From positions 3,571,727 to 3,635,726 of the forward strand of contig CM060478.1 in NCBI GenBank assembly GCA_030544235.1: a DNA stretch of 64,000 nt, in the 5' to 3' direction. This DNA comes from Lepturacanthus savala (taxonomy: Eukaryota; Chordata; Actinopteri; Scombriformes; Trichiuridae). A program made the translations under genes and the position numbers. Of this stretch, positions 23,501-31,693 are shown in pieces (the stretch's first letter is position 1; every line of letters starts with the position of its first letter). The notes beneath the pieces are model-generated. The model saw only the letters and a list, made by a program, of their open reading frames with translations, was not told the DNA's origin and made no database searches.

Positions 23501-25939
23501 ATTATTATCTATCCATATTATCTATATTATTATCCCCAAATACACGTAAGATGAAGAACAAAATCCATCAATTTAAATTATTTTCATTTAGCATTGTTAA
23601 CATCTTGTGACGTCACTAATGCTCAGAACACTGACACTGTTCTATTCATTAATATATTTGTTGTGTTGTTGAAAACGGCAAAAAAATCTCTATGATGATG
23701 ATGATAATGATGATTCATACTGCGATATTATCTTTGTGTCTCCCTCCAGTTACCAGATTTGTGAGTTTCTTTATGAGAAGCAACATCTGTTTGACAAGAT
23801 CATTGACTGTTACCTGAGAGACCCACTCAGAAAGGTAAAATCTGGAATTCACCTGCAATTTCATACTTTCATACTTATAATTTTTGCTCATTGATTAGTT
23901 GCCAAATTTTACATTAATCAACATTTATGTTTATAATCAATTATTGGATTAACATTTTTTGAAGAAAACTCAAATTCGCTGGTTCCAGCTTCTCTTCTCT
24001 TATTATTTTCCAGTTTCTTTAGTCTTCTATAATAATAAACTTGATCTTTGGGTTTTAGACTATTAGTCTGGACAAAAAAACATGGAAGTAAAGCCTGTAC
24101 TATGTGTGTGTCACAGATGGAGATCTACAGCTACATCCACAATCTGCTGTCGATGCCCGGCTACAGCTCTGAGGAGAAAGAAAAAGTCCGACACAAATCT
24201 CTGCAGCACATGCAGGTCAGTACCAACACGTCACTGTTTATTCCATCCTAGGTTCAACAGCTGGAGTCAAACATCTTCACATCTGTCTCCGGGTCATCTC
24301 CTGGACACAGGAAGTCATCCTGATCACATGTCTGAACCTAGACACGTGTAGGACTTTCAAAACGTCATTTTATTAAGAAGAGAAAGTTCAGATTGTCAAT
24401 ATGTGGTCAGTTTATCTAAATAACATCAGCTGATCGGTGTAATGAGCTGATAAATCAGCTGATCTCTCAGCTGCATCAAACTGATCTATGTGCAGTTTCT
24501 GGTAATTTACATGTTTTATCTCCACAGCATTTTGATGCTGTAGCACAGATTCAGTGTATATATTAAAACATATCAAATATATGAATCAAAAGAACAGTTC
24601 CTTCAGGAAACTGTTTTGTCTGTGTTTGCATTAACATACAATCCTTCCAACACTTTCTCACAGGAGCTGGTGACCCTTGACCCCAGAAAGTCAGCTGACC
24701 TGGTAGTGATTCACTTCACTGAAGAGGTGCATCAGATCATCTCTGAGCTTCAGGTGAGGTTTTATATATTTGTTACCAGTTGTCAGCATTCACCTCTGCA
24801 ATAAAACACATAATTAAATATTGCAAATAACAATCAATGCAAAAACAGTGTGACACCTAACTTTCTGGATGCTGTTGGATCTTTAAAAGACTATTCTAAA
24901 CAATCATGAACTGTTGCCATGGTAACCATGAAACAGGTGAATGTCATACCTGAACTCTCTGTTTCCAGGACGACCAGCTTCGTTTCCAGTTCCTCAGCTG
25001 CCTCCTGGAGCCTCGGTACTGTTCTTCCTCTTCTGAAGCTCACGTTCTCTTCTTCTTCTCTTGTTTTTTTTTCCTTTTTCAACATGTCCTCTGCTTCTGT
25101 TTTTCAGGGAAGCTCATTCTTCCTCCATCATTCTGCCTCTGGAACGAGATCTTCATGAGCTCCTGCTGGATTTACTGTGCCGCTTTGCCCCCCAGCAGCT
25201 GCTGAGCTTCCTGCAGACGTCCCAGCACTACAGACTGGAGGAGGCCATACAGGTGCTGTATCTATTATCCATTAGTAGACAACTATCACATTAATTTGAG
25301 TCATTTTTAATAAGGAAAAAGGCAGAATTCTCTGGTTCCAGCTTTTCAAATCTGTTTATTTAGTTATATTGATTAGTATACTCCTTCTTTCCTGGTGTTA
25401 TCTGATCAGCAGTTCAAAATATAAAGTTTAAGACACATGTATAGGCCTGAACAAAAAATGACAAACAATTATTAATTATTGAATTTATAAAATGAAGTGT
25501 TTCTATGTGTGTTGTTTAGATCACACAGACGTACCACCACAGTGAAGCTACAGCCTACCTGCTGGAGAAGAAAGGAGACGTTCATGGAGCTTTTCATGTG
25601 TTGTTGGAGGTACTTCACTCATTTATTTGAATTAAGTTCATTACATTAATGAATAATCTATCATTTACAGATTTGACACATACAAATCTGCCCCCGGACC
25701 GCATGTTTGACACCCCTGAACTAAAGCATTTTTCTATTTTATCTCGAAAAAGACATTAAAGGAAAAACTGAGCGTCCTGACTGCTGAGAGCAACAGAGAA
25801 GGTGAAGAAGGACAAAGAAGAGACGAAGAGAAGGACGAGAAGAGCGAATCAACGCTGACGAGAGTCGAGGATTCGCTGAACGACGTCATCGACCTGTGTC
25901 ATCGAAGCTCCCAAAACCTCGACCAGTCACAGAGAGAGG

Positions 25940-25979
<40 letters not shown>

Positions 25980-28900
25980 CTTCTGGCTTTAAATATGCAA
26001 TGGTGTGAAAAAACGTTTGCCCCCTTCCTGATTTCTTATTTATTTGCAAGTTTGTCACACTTAAATCTTTCAGATCATCAAACTAATTTAAATATTAGTC
26101 TATAAAACATTGAAAACTACATATATATAGTAGTTTAACTTAATTCCATATTTTTATTATTCTAGAAACAGAGCATTGACTTTCTCATTTTTAATTATTC
26201 AGTCACTCATCATGTTTTCTCTCACAGGTTCTGTGGTTTCCACTATTAGAGACCATGATGGCTCCTCAGAAACAAGTGAAGGGGGTCAATGCCAAACACA
26301 TTTCTGAGGGTAAATACACACACACACACGTTTGTATTACTATGCATGTGAACAGGAACATCCATGTTTTACATTTTAACCAGTTTCAAGCCACAGTTTT
26401 GAGATTCACTTTTTGGATATAGGTCGTTAACTACTACGTTAACAGCAGCTATAATTAATCTTGTATTTAAATTATTTATAATGATGCTATTGGTGATATT
26501 ATATTTATTTCTCAGTGTTGAAGGAGCTGACGATGAAAGTTCTCAACAGTATGAGCAGTTTTATTTCACTGCCGGCCATTATCCAGAGAATCCTGCAGGT
26601 GTGTATGTGTCAGACATCAAATACACATTGAAATTTGAATGGCACTTCCTGTTGTAATATTTATTAGTTCTCAACATTTAGGTTCCAAATATAAAGCCAG
26701 GGCCTGTGTTATATGTGATGTTTGTGTCTGTCAGGATCCCGTTTATGGAAAAGGAAAACTGGCAGAGATCCAAGGATTAATTCTGGGAATGTTGGACACT
26801 TTCAACTATGAACAGGTAAAGTATGTAAGACGAGAGATATGAACAAATATTTAATTTATATTTATTCAACATCAGGAAAACACTATTCACGTCTTCTATC
26901 GTCTCTCCTTAAACACGAGTAAAGTTAAAATTCAGCAGCGTCACCCTTTCATTTAAAGAGCAGGACTGTGTGTAAAGAAATCTCAATCAGCTCCATCCAA
27001 GCTGTCAGATTGATATTTGAACCGTGGATTATCGAAGAGATCGTCTATAATTCAAACTTTGATGAGTCACGTGGTATAAAGCTGTGTTTTTGTGGTTCAG
27101 ACTCTACTGGAAACAACCACCAACCTGCTGAACCACGACCTCCACTGGTCTCTGGCTCACCTGAGAGCCGCTGTGACGAAGGGACTCCACCCACGGCAGG
27201 ATTACTGTAACATCTGTCTGCAGCAGTACAAGAGGAGGCAGGACTCAGCCGATGACATCATCGTGTTCAGGTAACACACAACCACACCTGGCTATTAAAG
27301 ATTTTTATTTGTACAGGTAAGTATCTCATTGAGACCCAATTTAAGAGAGACCTGCAGCATCAATATTTATCCTCAATATCCACATCATCAATATAATAAG
27401 AAAATAGTTTAATATCCATAGTTTTAGTATTAAAAAAAATGCTTCTCCTCCTCCATTAACATCATATTTCGGTTGATAATGGATCAATCATTGAATCATT
27501 TAACAGACGAACCACAAATCAAATTTAATATAAAGTGATCACATTCAGCCTTTTTCTCCGGTTCCTTATTAAAATAGATGATTCAAAATGATCAATAATC
27601 ATTGTTATCCACTGATAGGAATTACATTTATGAATTATAAGTAGGTCATTACGCATAAAATGCAACAAATATATTAAAGAAAATCATCAATAGTTTTTAA
27701 AAGTGATTTATATACACACATTTTTATTGATGGTCTTTTTTTTAATATCTCCCAGCCCTAATGGAGCCCTAATTAAAGGGGCATTCCACCTATTTACATT
27801 TTTATTGATATTTTTCTAATATCACCCATCCCTAAGAGAGAATATTTGTTGAGAACAGAATAATAACTTGGTTCAAAACTTTTAATTTATGTCTCATATC
27901 TGTAAAAAACACATGTGTGTGTTTATTTAAATATCTGTTGATGATGTTAGAAAAAACGTATCAATTTATTATTAGACTTGGGTTTTAGACACTTTCTTTT
28001 ATAAAAGCACAAATCTTATCAGCTGGGGTCTGTGGTCTAGTATTTGTGAGTTTAAAGGCCTTAAGATTACACCTGGGCAACATGAACCTGACTAAAGGTG
28101 TTGATATGTGTGTGTGTGTGTGTTTCAGCTGTGGCCACCCCTACCACTTCCAGTGCCTGCAGCAGAAAGACAGCTCCTGGGGTTCATCCTCTGAGCTGCA
28201 GCAGCGATGGAGCTGCTACAAGTGTTCGTCAAACCAGGGAGGACGAACCTCGTCTAAACCTCAGAGCAGCAGCAGCTCCTCGCTGGCACAGGTCTGAAAC
28301 ATCCACATACTAAACAGGAATATCTGATACTTTTACTCTGTGTTTTATTAATAACCTGACAATTATCTACAACAGTGGTGGCAAACTAGTTCATGGCTAC
28401 GTTCAACGTTAGATCTGAAGCCGAACCAGTAAAGTAAATGTAAATGTGTGTGTATTGACCAATTTTCCAGGCATGAAAAACATGGAAAATGAGAAAAAAA
28501 TAATAAATAATAAATAAAATAAACCGTAAACTGTTTTTCAGACTCGTGTTTCTTCAGTGAATCTTGATGCAGGAGCTGAGACTCACAGGAAGAAGGTAAA
28601 ACATCTTTAACTCTGCTGAACTTCATCATTCTGAAATATATTTATGTTGAAATATTCCTTTTCACTCAAAGCATAAACTTAGATAGAGCTGCAACTATTG
28701 ATTAATTTGATAGTCCATTAATTTATCAACTACAGAACACAGCCTATATAAAAATAAATTATTTTATTAATTATTGCACATGAATCACACATGATAAATA
28801 AATTGTTGTACAGAAACATATGATTTAATAGTTGAATGTTTCTGTTTCCTCTGGTTCAGGTGTTTGTTGAGGCAACTTTAGATCTTCAGCAGGAACAGTC

Positions 28901-29751
28901 CTGGGATCAGTTACGCTGTCTCTACCGAGGACCATCCAGGGTGAGAGCCTCACACACACTGTCAGTCACACACACCTGCCTGTCACATACCTGACAGTAA
29001 CGTACCTGTCGGTCACACACGCCTGTCGGTCACACACGCCTGTCGGTCACACACCTGCCTCCATGACCAAAAGGTATGCTACCTGACGGTAGCATACCTT
29101 TTGATCACACACCTGTCGGTCACACACACCTGCCTGTCACACACACCTGTCGGTCACACACACCTGTCGGTCACACACGCCTGCCGGTCACACACGCCTG
29201 CCGGTCACACACCTGCCTGTCAAATACACACCTGTTAGTTAGTCACACACACACCTGTTAAGTCACACACACCTGTCGGTCACACACACCTGTTAGTTGG
29301 TCACACACACCTGTCTGTCACACACCTTTCACATTTTTATCTGATCTAAATGAACCTTTAAAGAATATTTTTGTTGCATCACAGACATTTGTATTATAGT
29401 TGATAAGTTAAATGAAAATGAGTGAACTAAAAGTGTCTTTAAACTCAAGTTTTTTTTTTTCTAATAAGAAGAAATCCGGTCTGTAAACTGCAAAACCCAC
29501 ATGACGACTCCTATCGTAGAATCCCATGTTTGTCTACCTTCATGTTATTTAAATTTAAATTTAAAACGAGATAAATGATATATTTCACCTTTTCTAATTG
29601 TTTCCTGCTTTCTTTCTTCCAGTTGTCCATCCTGTCAGAACTGACCCACTGCCACAGTAATAATGAGAAAACTGGACTTCTGCTCCAAACTCAACCAGGT
29701 TCAGAGACTTCGCAGCTTAAACTGTCTCCTCCTCCTCTGTTGGAAGAGTAG
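4378..29751 (+). CDS. vps8: Vacuolar protein sorting-associated protein 8 (CORVET subunit), complete, 45 coding exons
   Basis: Vps8 is the CORVET-specific subunit that binds Rab5 and tethers early endosomes. Exons: 4378-4449, 5191-5259, 5404-5534, 5680-5776, 6025-6057, 6248-6302, 12432-12556, 12938-13024, 13134-13201, 14293-14446, 14557-14616, 14698-14805, 15006-15086, 15666-15836, 16120-16194, 16358-16393, 17758-17848, 17951-17997, 18673-18762, 19004-19050, 19272-19494, 19588-19677, 20302-20353, 20471-20513, 20880-20952, 21546-21665, 21752-21823, 22509-22628, 22891-22947, 23045-23127, 23750-23834, 24117-24215, 24664-24753, 24969-25015, 25108-25252, 25520-25609, 25753-25938, 26228-26309, 26516-26598, 26735-26815, 27101-27270, 28129-28291, 28542-28595, 28860-28940, 29623-29751. 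The joined frame is open for 1404 codons (human VPS8 is about 1428), and every junction keeps phase. Landmarks are DDKEFDIPQVDTPP near residue 26, propeller strands about 134-474 (GTSHGLALVF, CLFSGSKGEVCCIEPL), the conserved Vps8 block around 590-780, an alpha-solenoid, and RING-H2 at 1242-1295. Every intron is GT-AG except intron 3, whose donor is GC. The first ATG opens a 24-codon exon. The tail after the RING is short and divergent, ending LLEE. Orthology is very secure; the ends of exons 1 and 45 are less so. Confidence 0.96.
5535..5679 (+). other. vps8: vps8 intron 3 with a GC donor (GC-AG intron)
   Basis: Exon 3 ends CTC AAA CG and exon 4 resumes G AAG AAG, giving LKRKK as in other Vps8 proteins. 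The only junction that keeps this frame uses GCATGA as donor with the acceptor TGTGTGTAG. No in-frame GT donor is available before the frame closes. The simplest reading is a GT to GC change of an ordinary GTATGA donor. Confidence 0.7.
5942..5955 (+). promoter_or_regulatory. CTCF-like motif in vps8 intron 4
   Basis: CCACAAGGGGGCAG fits the core consensus of CTCF sites (CCASNAGGGGGCRS). It is single and not conserved by any evidence available here. Confidence 0.4.
7513..8885 (-). CDS. apnl: Actinoporin-like protein (fish ALP), two coding exons, nested in vps8 intron 6
   Basis: Actinoporins and their relatives are beta-sandwich proteins that bind lipid membranes; sea-anemone members form pores. 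Coding exons are 8818-8885 (ATG at 8885; MPHRTCTVEL) and 7513-7939, joined in phase 2 at CCCAG/GTAACG with acceptor GTGTAG. The product is 164 residues ending in AAMY. The diagnostic block is residues 84-98, SVPYDYNLYSNWFAV, the aromatic region that forms the phosphocholine-binding face in this family, preceded by ARGAVGVFTYDI (56-67). Six or more cysteines (30, 31, 42, 54, 122, 134) are more than anemone members carry. There is no signal peptide, and the N-terminal amphipathic helix that inserts into membranes in lytic members is missing or very short, so lytic activity cannot be inferred. The gene is intact, without frameshift or internal stop. A polyadenylation signal (AATAAA on the minus strand) lies about 10 bp past the stop, near 7499-7504. 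The symbol follows the zebrafish family name; one-to-one orthology is not shown. Confidence 0.85.
7998..8040 (+). mobile_element. Decayed hAT-type transposon end
   Basis: CAGGGCTGTCAAACTCTTCC with a following CGGATCACAT resembles the terminal sequence of hAT-family elements common in vertebrates (CAGGGGTGTCAAACTC…). Only the end is recognisable. Confidence 0.45.
8818..8951 (-). other. apnl: First coding exon of the actinoporin-like gene, including 5' UTR
   Basis: An acceptor TTTCAG is read on the minus strand at 8952-8957, giving an exon with 66 bases of leader before ATG 8885. It supports a further untranslated exon upstream. Confidence 0.6.
9183..9201. promoter_or_regulatory. Two perfect CRE palindromes 11 bp apart
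   Basis: TGACGTCA occurs at 9183-9190 and at 9194-9201, one helical turn apart, in the presumed first intron of the actinoporin-like gene. CREs bind CREB/ATF factors. Confidence 0.5.
9425..9600. repeat. AGTCTAGTTTTAGTC repeat cluster
   Basis: TCTAGTTTTAGT occurs at about 9431 and 9538, and inverted as ACTAAAACTAGA at about 9486. A further copy lies at about 10930-10945. The phrase is typical of a dispersed teleost repeat with …TTTTAGTCAACGAAAATA. Confidence 0.55.
9735..9860 (-). promoter_or_regulatory. apnl: Probable promoter and 5' untranslated exon of the actinoporin-like gene
   Basis: On the minus strand a TATA-like CAATAAAAGC (about 9875-9884) is followed about 25-30 bp later by the expected start. 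After about 120 bp comes a good donor, AAAAAG/GTAATT, with the exon ending at 9735. It would splice to the acceptor at 8952. This is inferred from spacing and signals only. Confidence 0.45.
10140..10740. mobile_element. Retroelement-like dispersed repeat
   Basis: The block opens with GATAGATGGATAAG and a TTTGTCATTATTCC tail-like sequence, and continues into a GC-richer part with CAGGGGAAGAAGCTGTTAGA and GTCTGCTGGTGTGGGATCTG. I recognise these phrases as recurrent in fish genomes. The open frames across it have no recognisable reverse transcriptase. The class is not assigned. Confidence 0.5.
10757..11127. repeat. Inverted-repeat element of about 370 bp
   Basis: The left arm reads TTATATGCATCAATTACAAA and then TTCCTTGTTTTCGGTGTTGA. 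The right arm, near 11078-11124, is its imperfect reverse complement (CAACACCAAAAACAAGGATT, TTGTAACTGACCGTATATAA). The arms are about 50 bp and the spacer about 270 bp. It could be a non-autonomous DNA transposon. Confidence 0.5.
13029..13087. repeat. (CA)n microsatellite at the donor side of vps8 intron 8
   Basis: A (CA)n run of about 28 units with one interruption starts four bases after the donor dinucleotide (GTAACCACACAC). Confidence 0.9.
13560..14185 (-). repeat. Dispersed repeat in vps8 intron 9, inverted relative to the copy at 58.8 kb
   Basis: Blocks such as TTGATGATGTGGATATTGAT, AACATTGGGTTTTACTACAG and CTACAACATGTGAGGTGACT reappear as reverse complements between about 58775 and 59220. 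Smaller fragments (CAATATCCACATCATCAATA) lie near 19875 and 27375. The 13.6 kb copy is longer and carries an inserted GATTAATC-element end (…GTTAGTTGCAGCCCTA, near 14008-14023). Confidence 0.7.
14461..14511 (+). repeat. (GCT)17 trinucleotide repeat in vps8 intron 10
   Basis: An uninterrupted run of 17 GCT units lies 15 bp after the exon 10 donor, within an intron of only 110 bp. It is intronic, because exons 10 and 11 join in frame without it. Confidence 0.95.
15400..15630 (+). repeat. Pyrimidine-rich tract in vps8 intron 13
   Basis: About 230 bp, almost wholly C and T on the plus strand, with degenerate TCCTTCCTTC-like units. The spurious reading frames here come from low complexity. Confidence 0.85.
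16558..16671 (-). repeat. GATTAATC element, partial
   Basis: CAGAGAATCTGAACATTTTCTTCTT, then ACTCAAATC … TATCAAAATAG … and a terminal TTGCAGCTCTA, in reverse orientation, in vps8 intron 16. Confidence 0.75.
17155..17540. repeat. AACGTTC/AACATTCC-type degenerate repeat in vps8 intron 16
   Basis: CAACGTTCTGAAAATGTCCT, CATTCCCAAGTGGTTCTGAT, CAACATTCTCAGAATCTTAC and CCCAGAACATTCTGGTAATG are variants of one theme (ACGTTC(C)…GAGAACGTT) familiar as a tandem-like repeat in fish. Confidence 0.5.
18020..18655 (+). repeat. 41-bp minisatellite in vps8 intron 18
   Basis: About 15 tandem copies of a 41-bp unit built from GGTCTATCTACAG, TTTTAACTGGTATT and (A/G)GTGTCTGTTATTA. Central copies are almost identical; flanking copies diverge. 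Each unit boundary reads TTATTAGGTCT. Confidence 0.95.
18900..18972 (-). repeat. GATTAATC element end fragment
   Basis: AACTAATCGATTAATTGACT followed by AATCTTTGCAGCTCTA in vps8 intron 19, 30 bp before exon 20. Confidence 0.65.
20728..20863 (-). repeat. vps8: GATTAATC element fragment directly before vps8 exon 25
   Basis: The fragment runs from AAGGCTGCAAC through GGTTCATAAAATAGTGTAAA to CCCAAAGCTGAAGATTCAAC. It is followed only by a (TG)n tract and the acceptor TAG at 20877-20879. Confidence 0.8.
21872..22412 (+). repeat. GATTAATC element interrupted by a retroelement-like tail
   Basis: The first part (21872-22082) has GAGCTGCAGCAATTAGTCAA … GAAAATGTCCAAATTCTCTG … AGTTGCAGCCCTA. The second part (about 22316-22412) has CATGAACCAAACAACTAATC. 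Between them, GTGCTATATAAATAAAGTTT with a run of TTATTA resembles the 3' tail of fish LINE/SINE elements; the same tail occurs near 36310. Confidence 0.6.
23884..24083 (+). repeat. GATTAATC element, 3' end missing
   Basis: GATTAGTTGCCAAATTTTAC, CTGGTTCCAGCTTCTCTTCT and CTATAATAATAAACTTGATC, ending shortly before vps8 exon 32. Confidence 0.75.
25264..25370 (+). repeat. GATTAATC element, short fragment
   Basis: ACAACTATCACATTAATTTG and GAGTCATTTTTAATAAGGAA, then TTCTCTGGTTCCAGCTTTTC, in vps8 intron 35. Confidence 0.65.
25675..25725 (-). mobile_element. hAT-type transposon end in vps8 intron 36
   Basis: CCGGACCGCATGTTTGACAC followed by CCCTGA is the reverse complement of a CAGGGGTGTCAAACATGCGG-like hAT terminus. 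It sits 30 bp before exon 37. Confidence 0.6.
25938..25978 (+). repeat. (GT)n microsatellite beginning at the vps8 exon 37 donor
   Basis: The donor itself is GTGTGTGCGTGT, and the run continues for about 40 bp. Confidence 0.9.
27206..28242 (+). other. vps8: vps8 exons coding the C-terminal RING-H2 finger
   Basis: Eight zinc ligands can be read across the exon 41/42 junction: C1242 and C1245 (CNIC), C1264, H1266, H1269 and C1272 (CGHPYHFQC), and C1292 and C1295 (CYKC). The spacing C-x2-C-x18-C-x-H-x2-H-x2-C-x19-C-x2-C is a RING-H2 pattern. The intron between the two halves (27271-28128) contains a fragment of the repeat also found at 13.6 and 58.8 kb. Confidence 0.85.
28960..29330 (+). repeat. 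CACACACCTGTCGGT minisatellite in vps8 intron 44
   Basis: About 20 degenerate copies of a 15-18 bp unit (CACACA(C/G)CTG(T/C)CGGTCA). It produces a Thr/His/Pro-rich open frame that is not a gene. A perfect hairpin lies within it at 29068-29103. Confidence 0.9.
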
Positions 29752-30660
29752 CTCCACAAACGTCACTTTAGTTTTGGACGTTAAAGACTGGACATTCAGT
29801 TTTTTTATGATTTCCTGCATTCCCCAATGTTATGTTGTGATTAGAGCTGTCATTGATTTAAGTAAATAATCGCAATCCTTTTCTAAAACTGAAGCTTCTA
29901 ATAATATTTACATGTAAAATCATGGAATTAACGAATCACGAGCAGTTTATTTAAATTCAAATACTACTATTACAAAACTCTTTTTGACTTTAAGGTAAAA
30001 AACCTTCAACTGTCACATTGAAAAGCAGATTTCTGATCTGTAGTAAGGGAATAATGATAATTTCAAGTGCAGCTGAATATTAAAACGCCTCAGAAGGAAA
30101 TCAACGCTTATTATGCACTAATATAAATGATAATTAACAACAATAAATGTGTTTTGGGTTCAAGTGGCAGTTGAATTTCTGCAAATAGTCCATGCAACAT
30201 GTTGCTGAACTTCAGAGCTTTTTCAGCCTCTTTTCCTGACAAACTTTGACATGTTTAGTATTAACAGAAGCTTTAATTCATCAAGTCTCCTATAAAACCC
30301 TGATAATCACTCCAGCTTTAAAAATGAGCCTCTGAACATGTTACTGAGTTCATATCAATGATTTAACTTGACTAACAGCACCAGTTGTGATGCATCTGAT
30401 GTTTTACAACTTGTCAAATGTTAAATCGGTATTGTTTAATATTGAGTTATGTTAATTCTGATTGTTGCTTTATTTTAAACCAGTTTTTTGTACATTTCCT
30501 GAACCGTATTGCTTTTGTTTGCATGTTGATGAAAAATGGGACTTTAAAGGAAAACATCTGTAAAGTCCATTTTCACAAGTTGAATATTGGATGTCACAAA
30601 GATACTCATGTGCCTGCTGCTTAAAAATCTGATTTTAAATAAACTCAGAAACTTTCCAAA
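29752..30660 (+). other. vps8: vps8 3' untranslated region
   Basis: The sequence after the TAG at 29749-29751 has no further vps8 similarity. The first well-placed AATAAA is at 30638-30643, so the untranslated tail would be about 0.9 kb. A second AATAAA near 30935 is possible. Confidence 0.5.
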
Positions 30661-31690
30661 AACAAACTCTGCACAGTGAACCTCAAATCACTCAAGGTGA
30701 TTTTTTTTAATTATTCAAGTTTCGCTGTGTAGTTAAAAACGTTTGTGTAGTTTGTTATTGCTTTACACAGACAAAATGCAAAATAATCAAAATGTGCATG
30801 ATGTAAAACAAAATATTACACATTTGTTTTTAAGGTTGTGGTTCCAACTAAAAAAACATAAAAAACAGACAATATAGTGCTGATTTTACTGTAAAAGTCT
30901 AAATACTGTAACAAACACTTGGAGAAACGTGATTCAATAAAGTAAAGATTTGTTTCCCTTGACAGTAAAACATCCAGCGTACAAATCCTCACACATTATA
31001 TACAAGAAATAACTCTCAGTGGAGTTAAAGCTGCTTTAGACAATGAAATGAGTAATAACTGTTTTCAAAATATGAAGATTTAACACTGAAAACAGTGGAT
31101 GGTTTCACTCCGACTCACTGGATTTCCATTAATGGGATAAAGTCAAAAACGTCATGTGGTGTAACCCTCAAAAACTTGGTACAGGATAGTTGAACTCTTA
31201 AAAAAAAATAAAAACACATGCTATCAACTAGTTTTACGTTCTAGGTGGATTAAATATTTAAAATTTATCAGTCTTTTTCGGTTACACCTTTTGACATTTT
31301 GTGTCAAAAACAATATATATGGTACAAAAACAAAATGTACATTTACAGAGACCTGATGAATGATTTTAAAACTGCATTTTAAAAACTTTTTGACTTTCTC
31401 ATCTTGCCGAACATTATCTGTCACTGACCCTGATGTGCACTTGCCGATGTTTTAAAAAGAGAAATTGTGTTTCAAATGTCCATTTTTTAAGAGGAAAGGC
31501 ACAGCGCTGCCAGTTTTTGTTTTTTTTTCCCCTGACAGCTCACCGAGATAAAGTGTCCCCTTATAAAACACCAGACAGATCTGTGCTTTGGAGGAAGGAA
31601 AACAACTGTGCAGGTATATTTAAAAAAAAAAAGGTTTATACACGTGGTGTCCAGGAATGGAAATGTTGGGCTAATTAAGGAGTGAGATAA
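30660..31690. other. Gap between convergent genes, probable 3' UTR of the DUF4806 gene
   Basis: No exon or repeat was recognised. The two genes converge here. No clean minus-strand AATAAA could be assigned, so the 3' end of the right-hand gene is undetermined. Confidence 0.4.
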
Positions 31691-31693
31691 ATG

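Noticed and set aside
28960..29330. Thr/His/Pro-rich small protein (MLPDGSIPFDHTPVGH…)
   Set aside because: It is produced by the CACACACCTGTCGGT minisatellite and ends within the intron.
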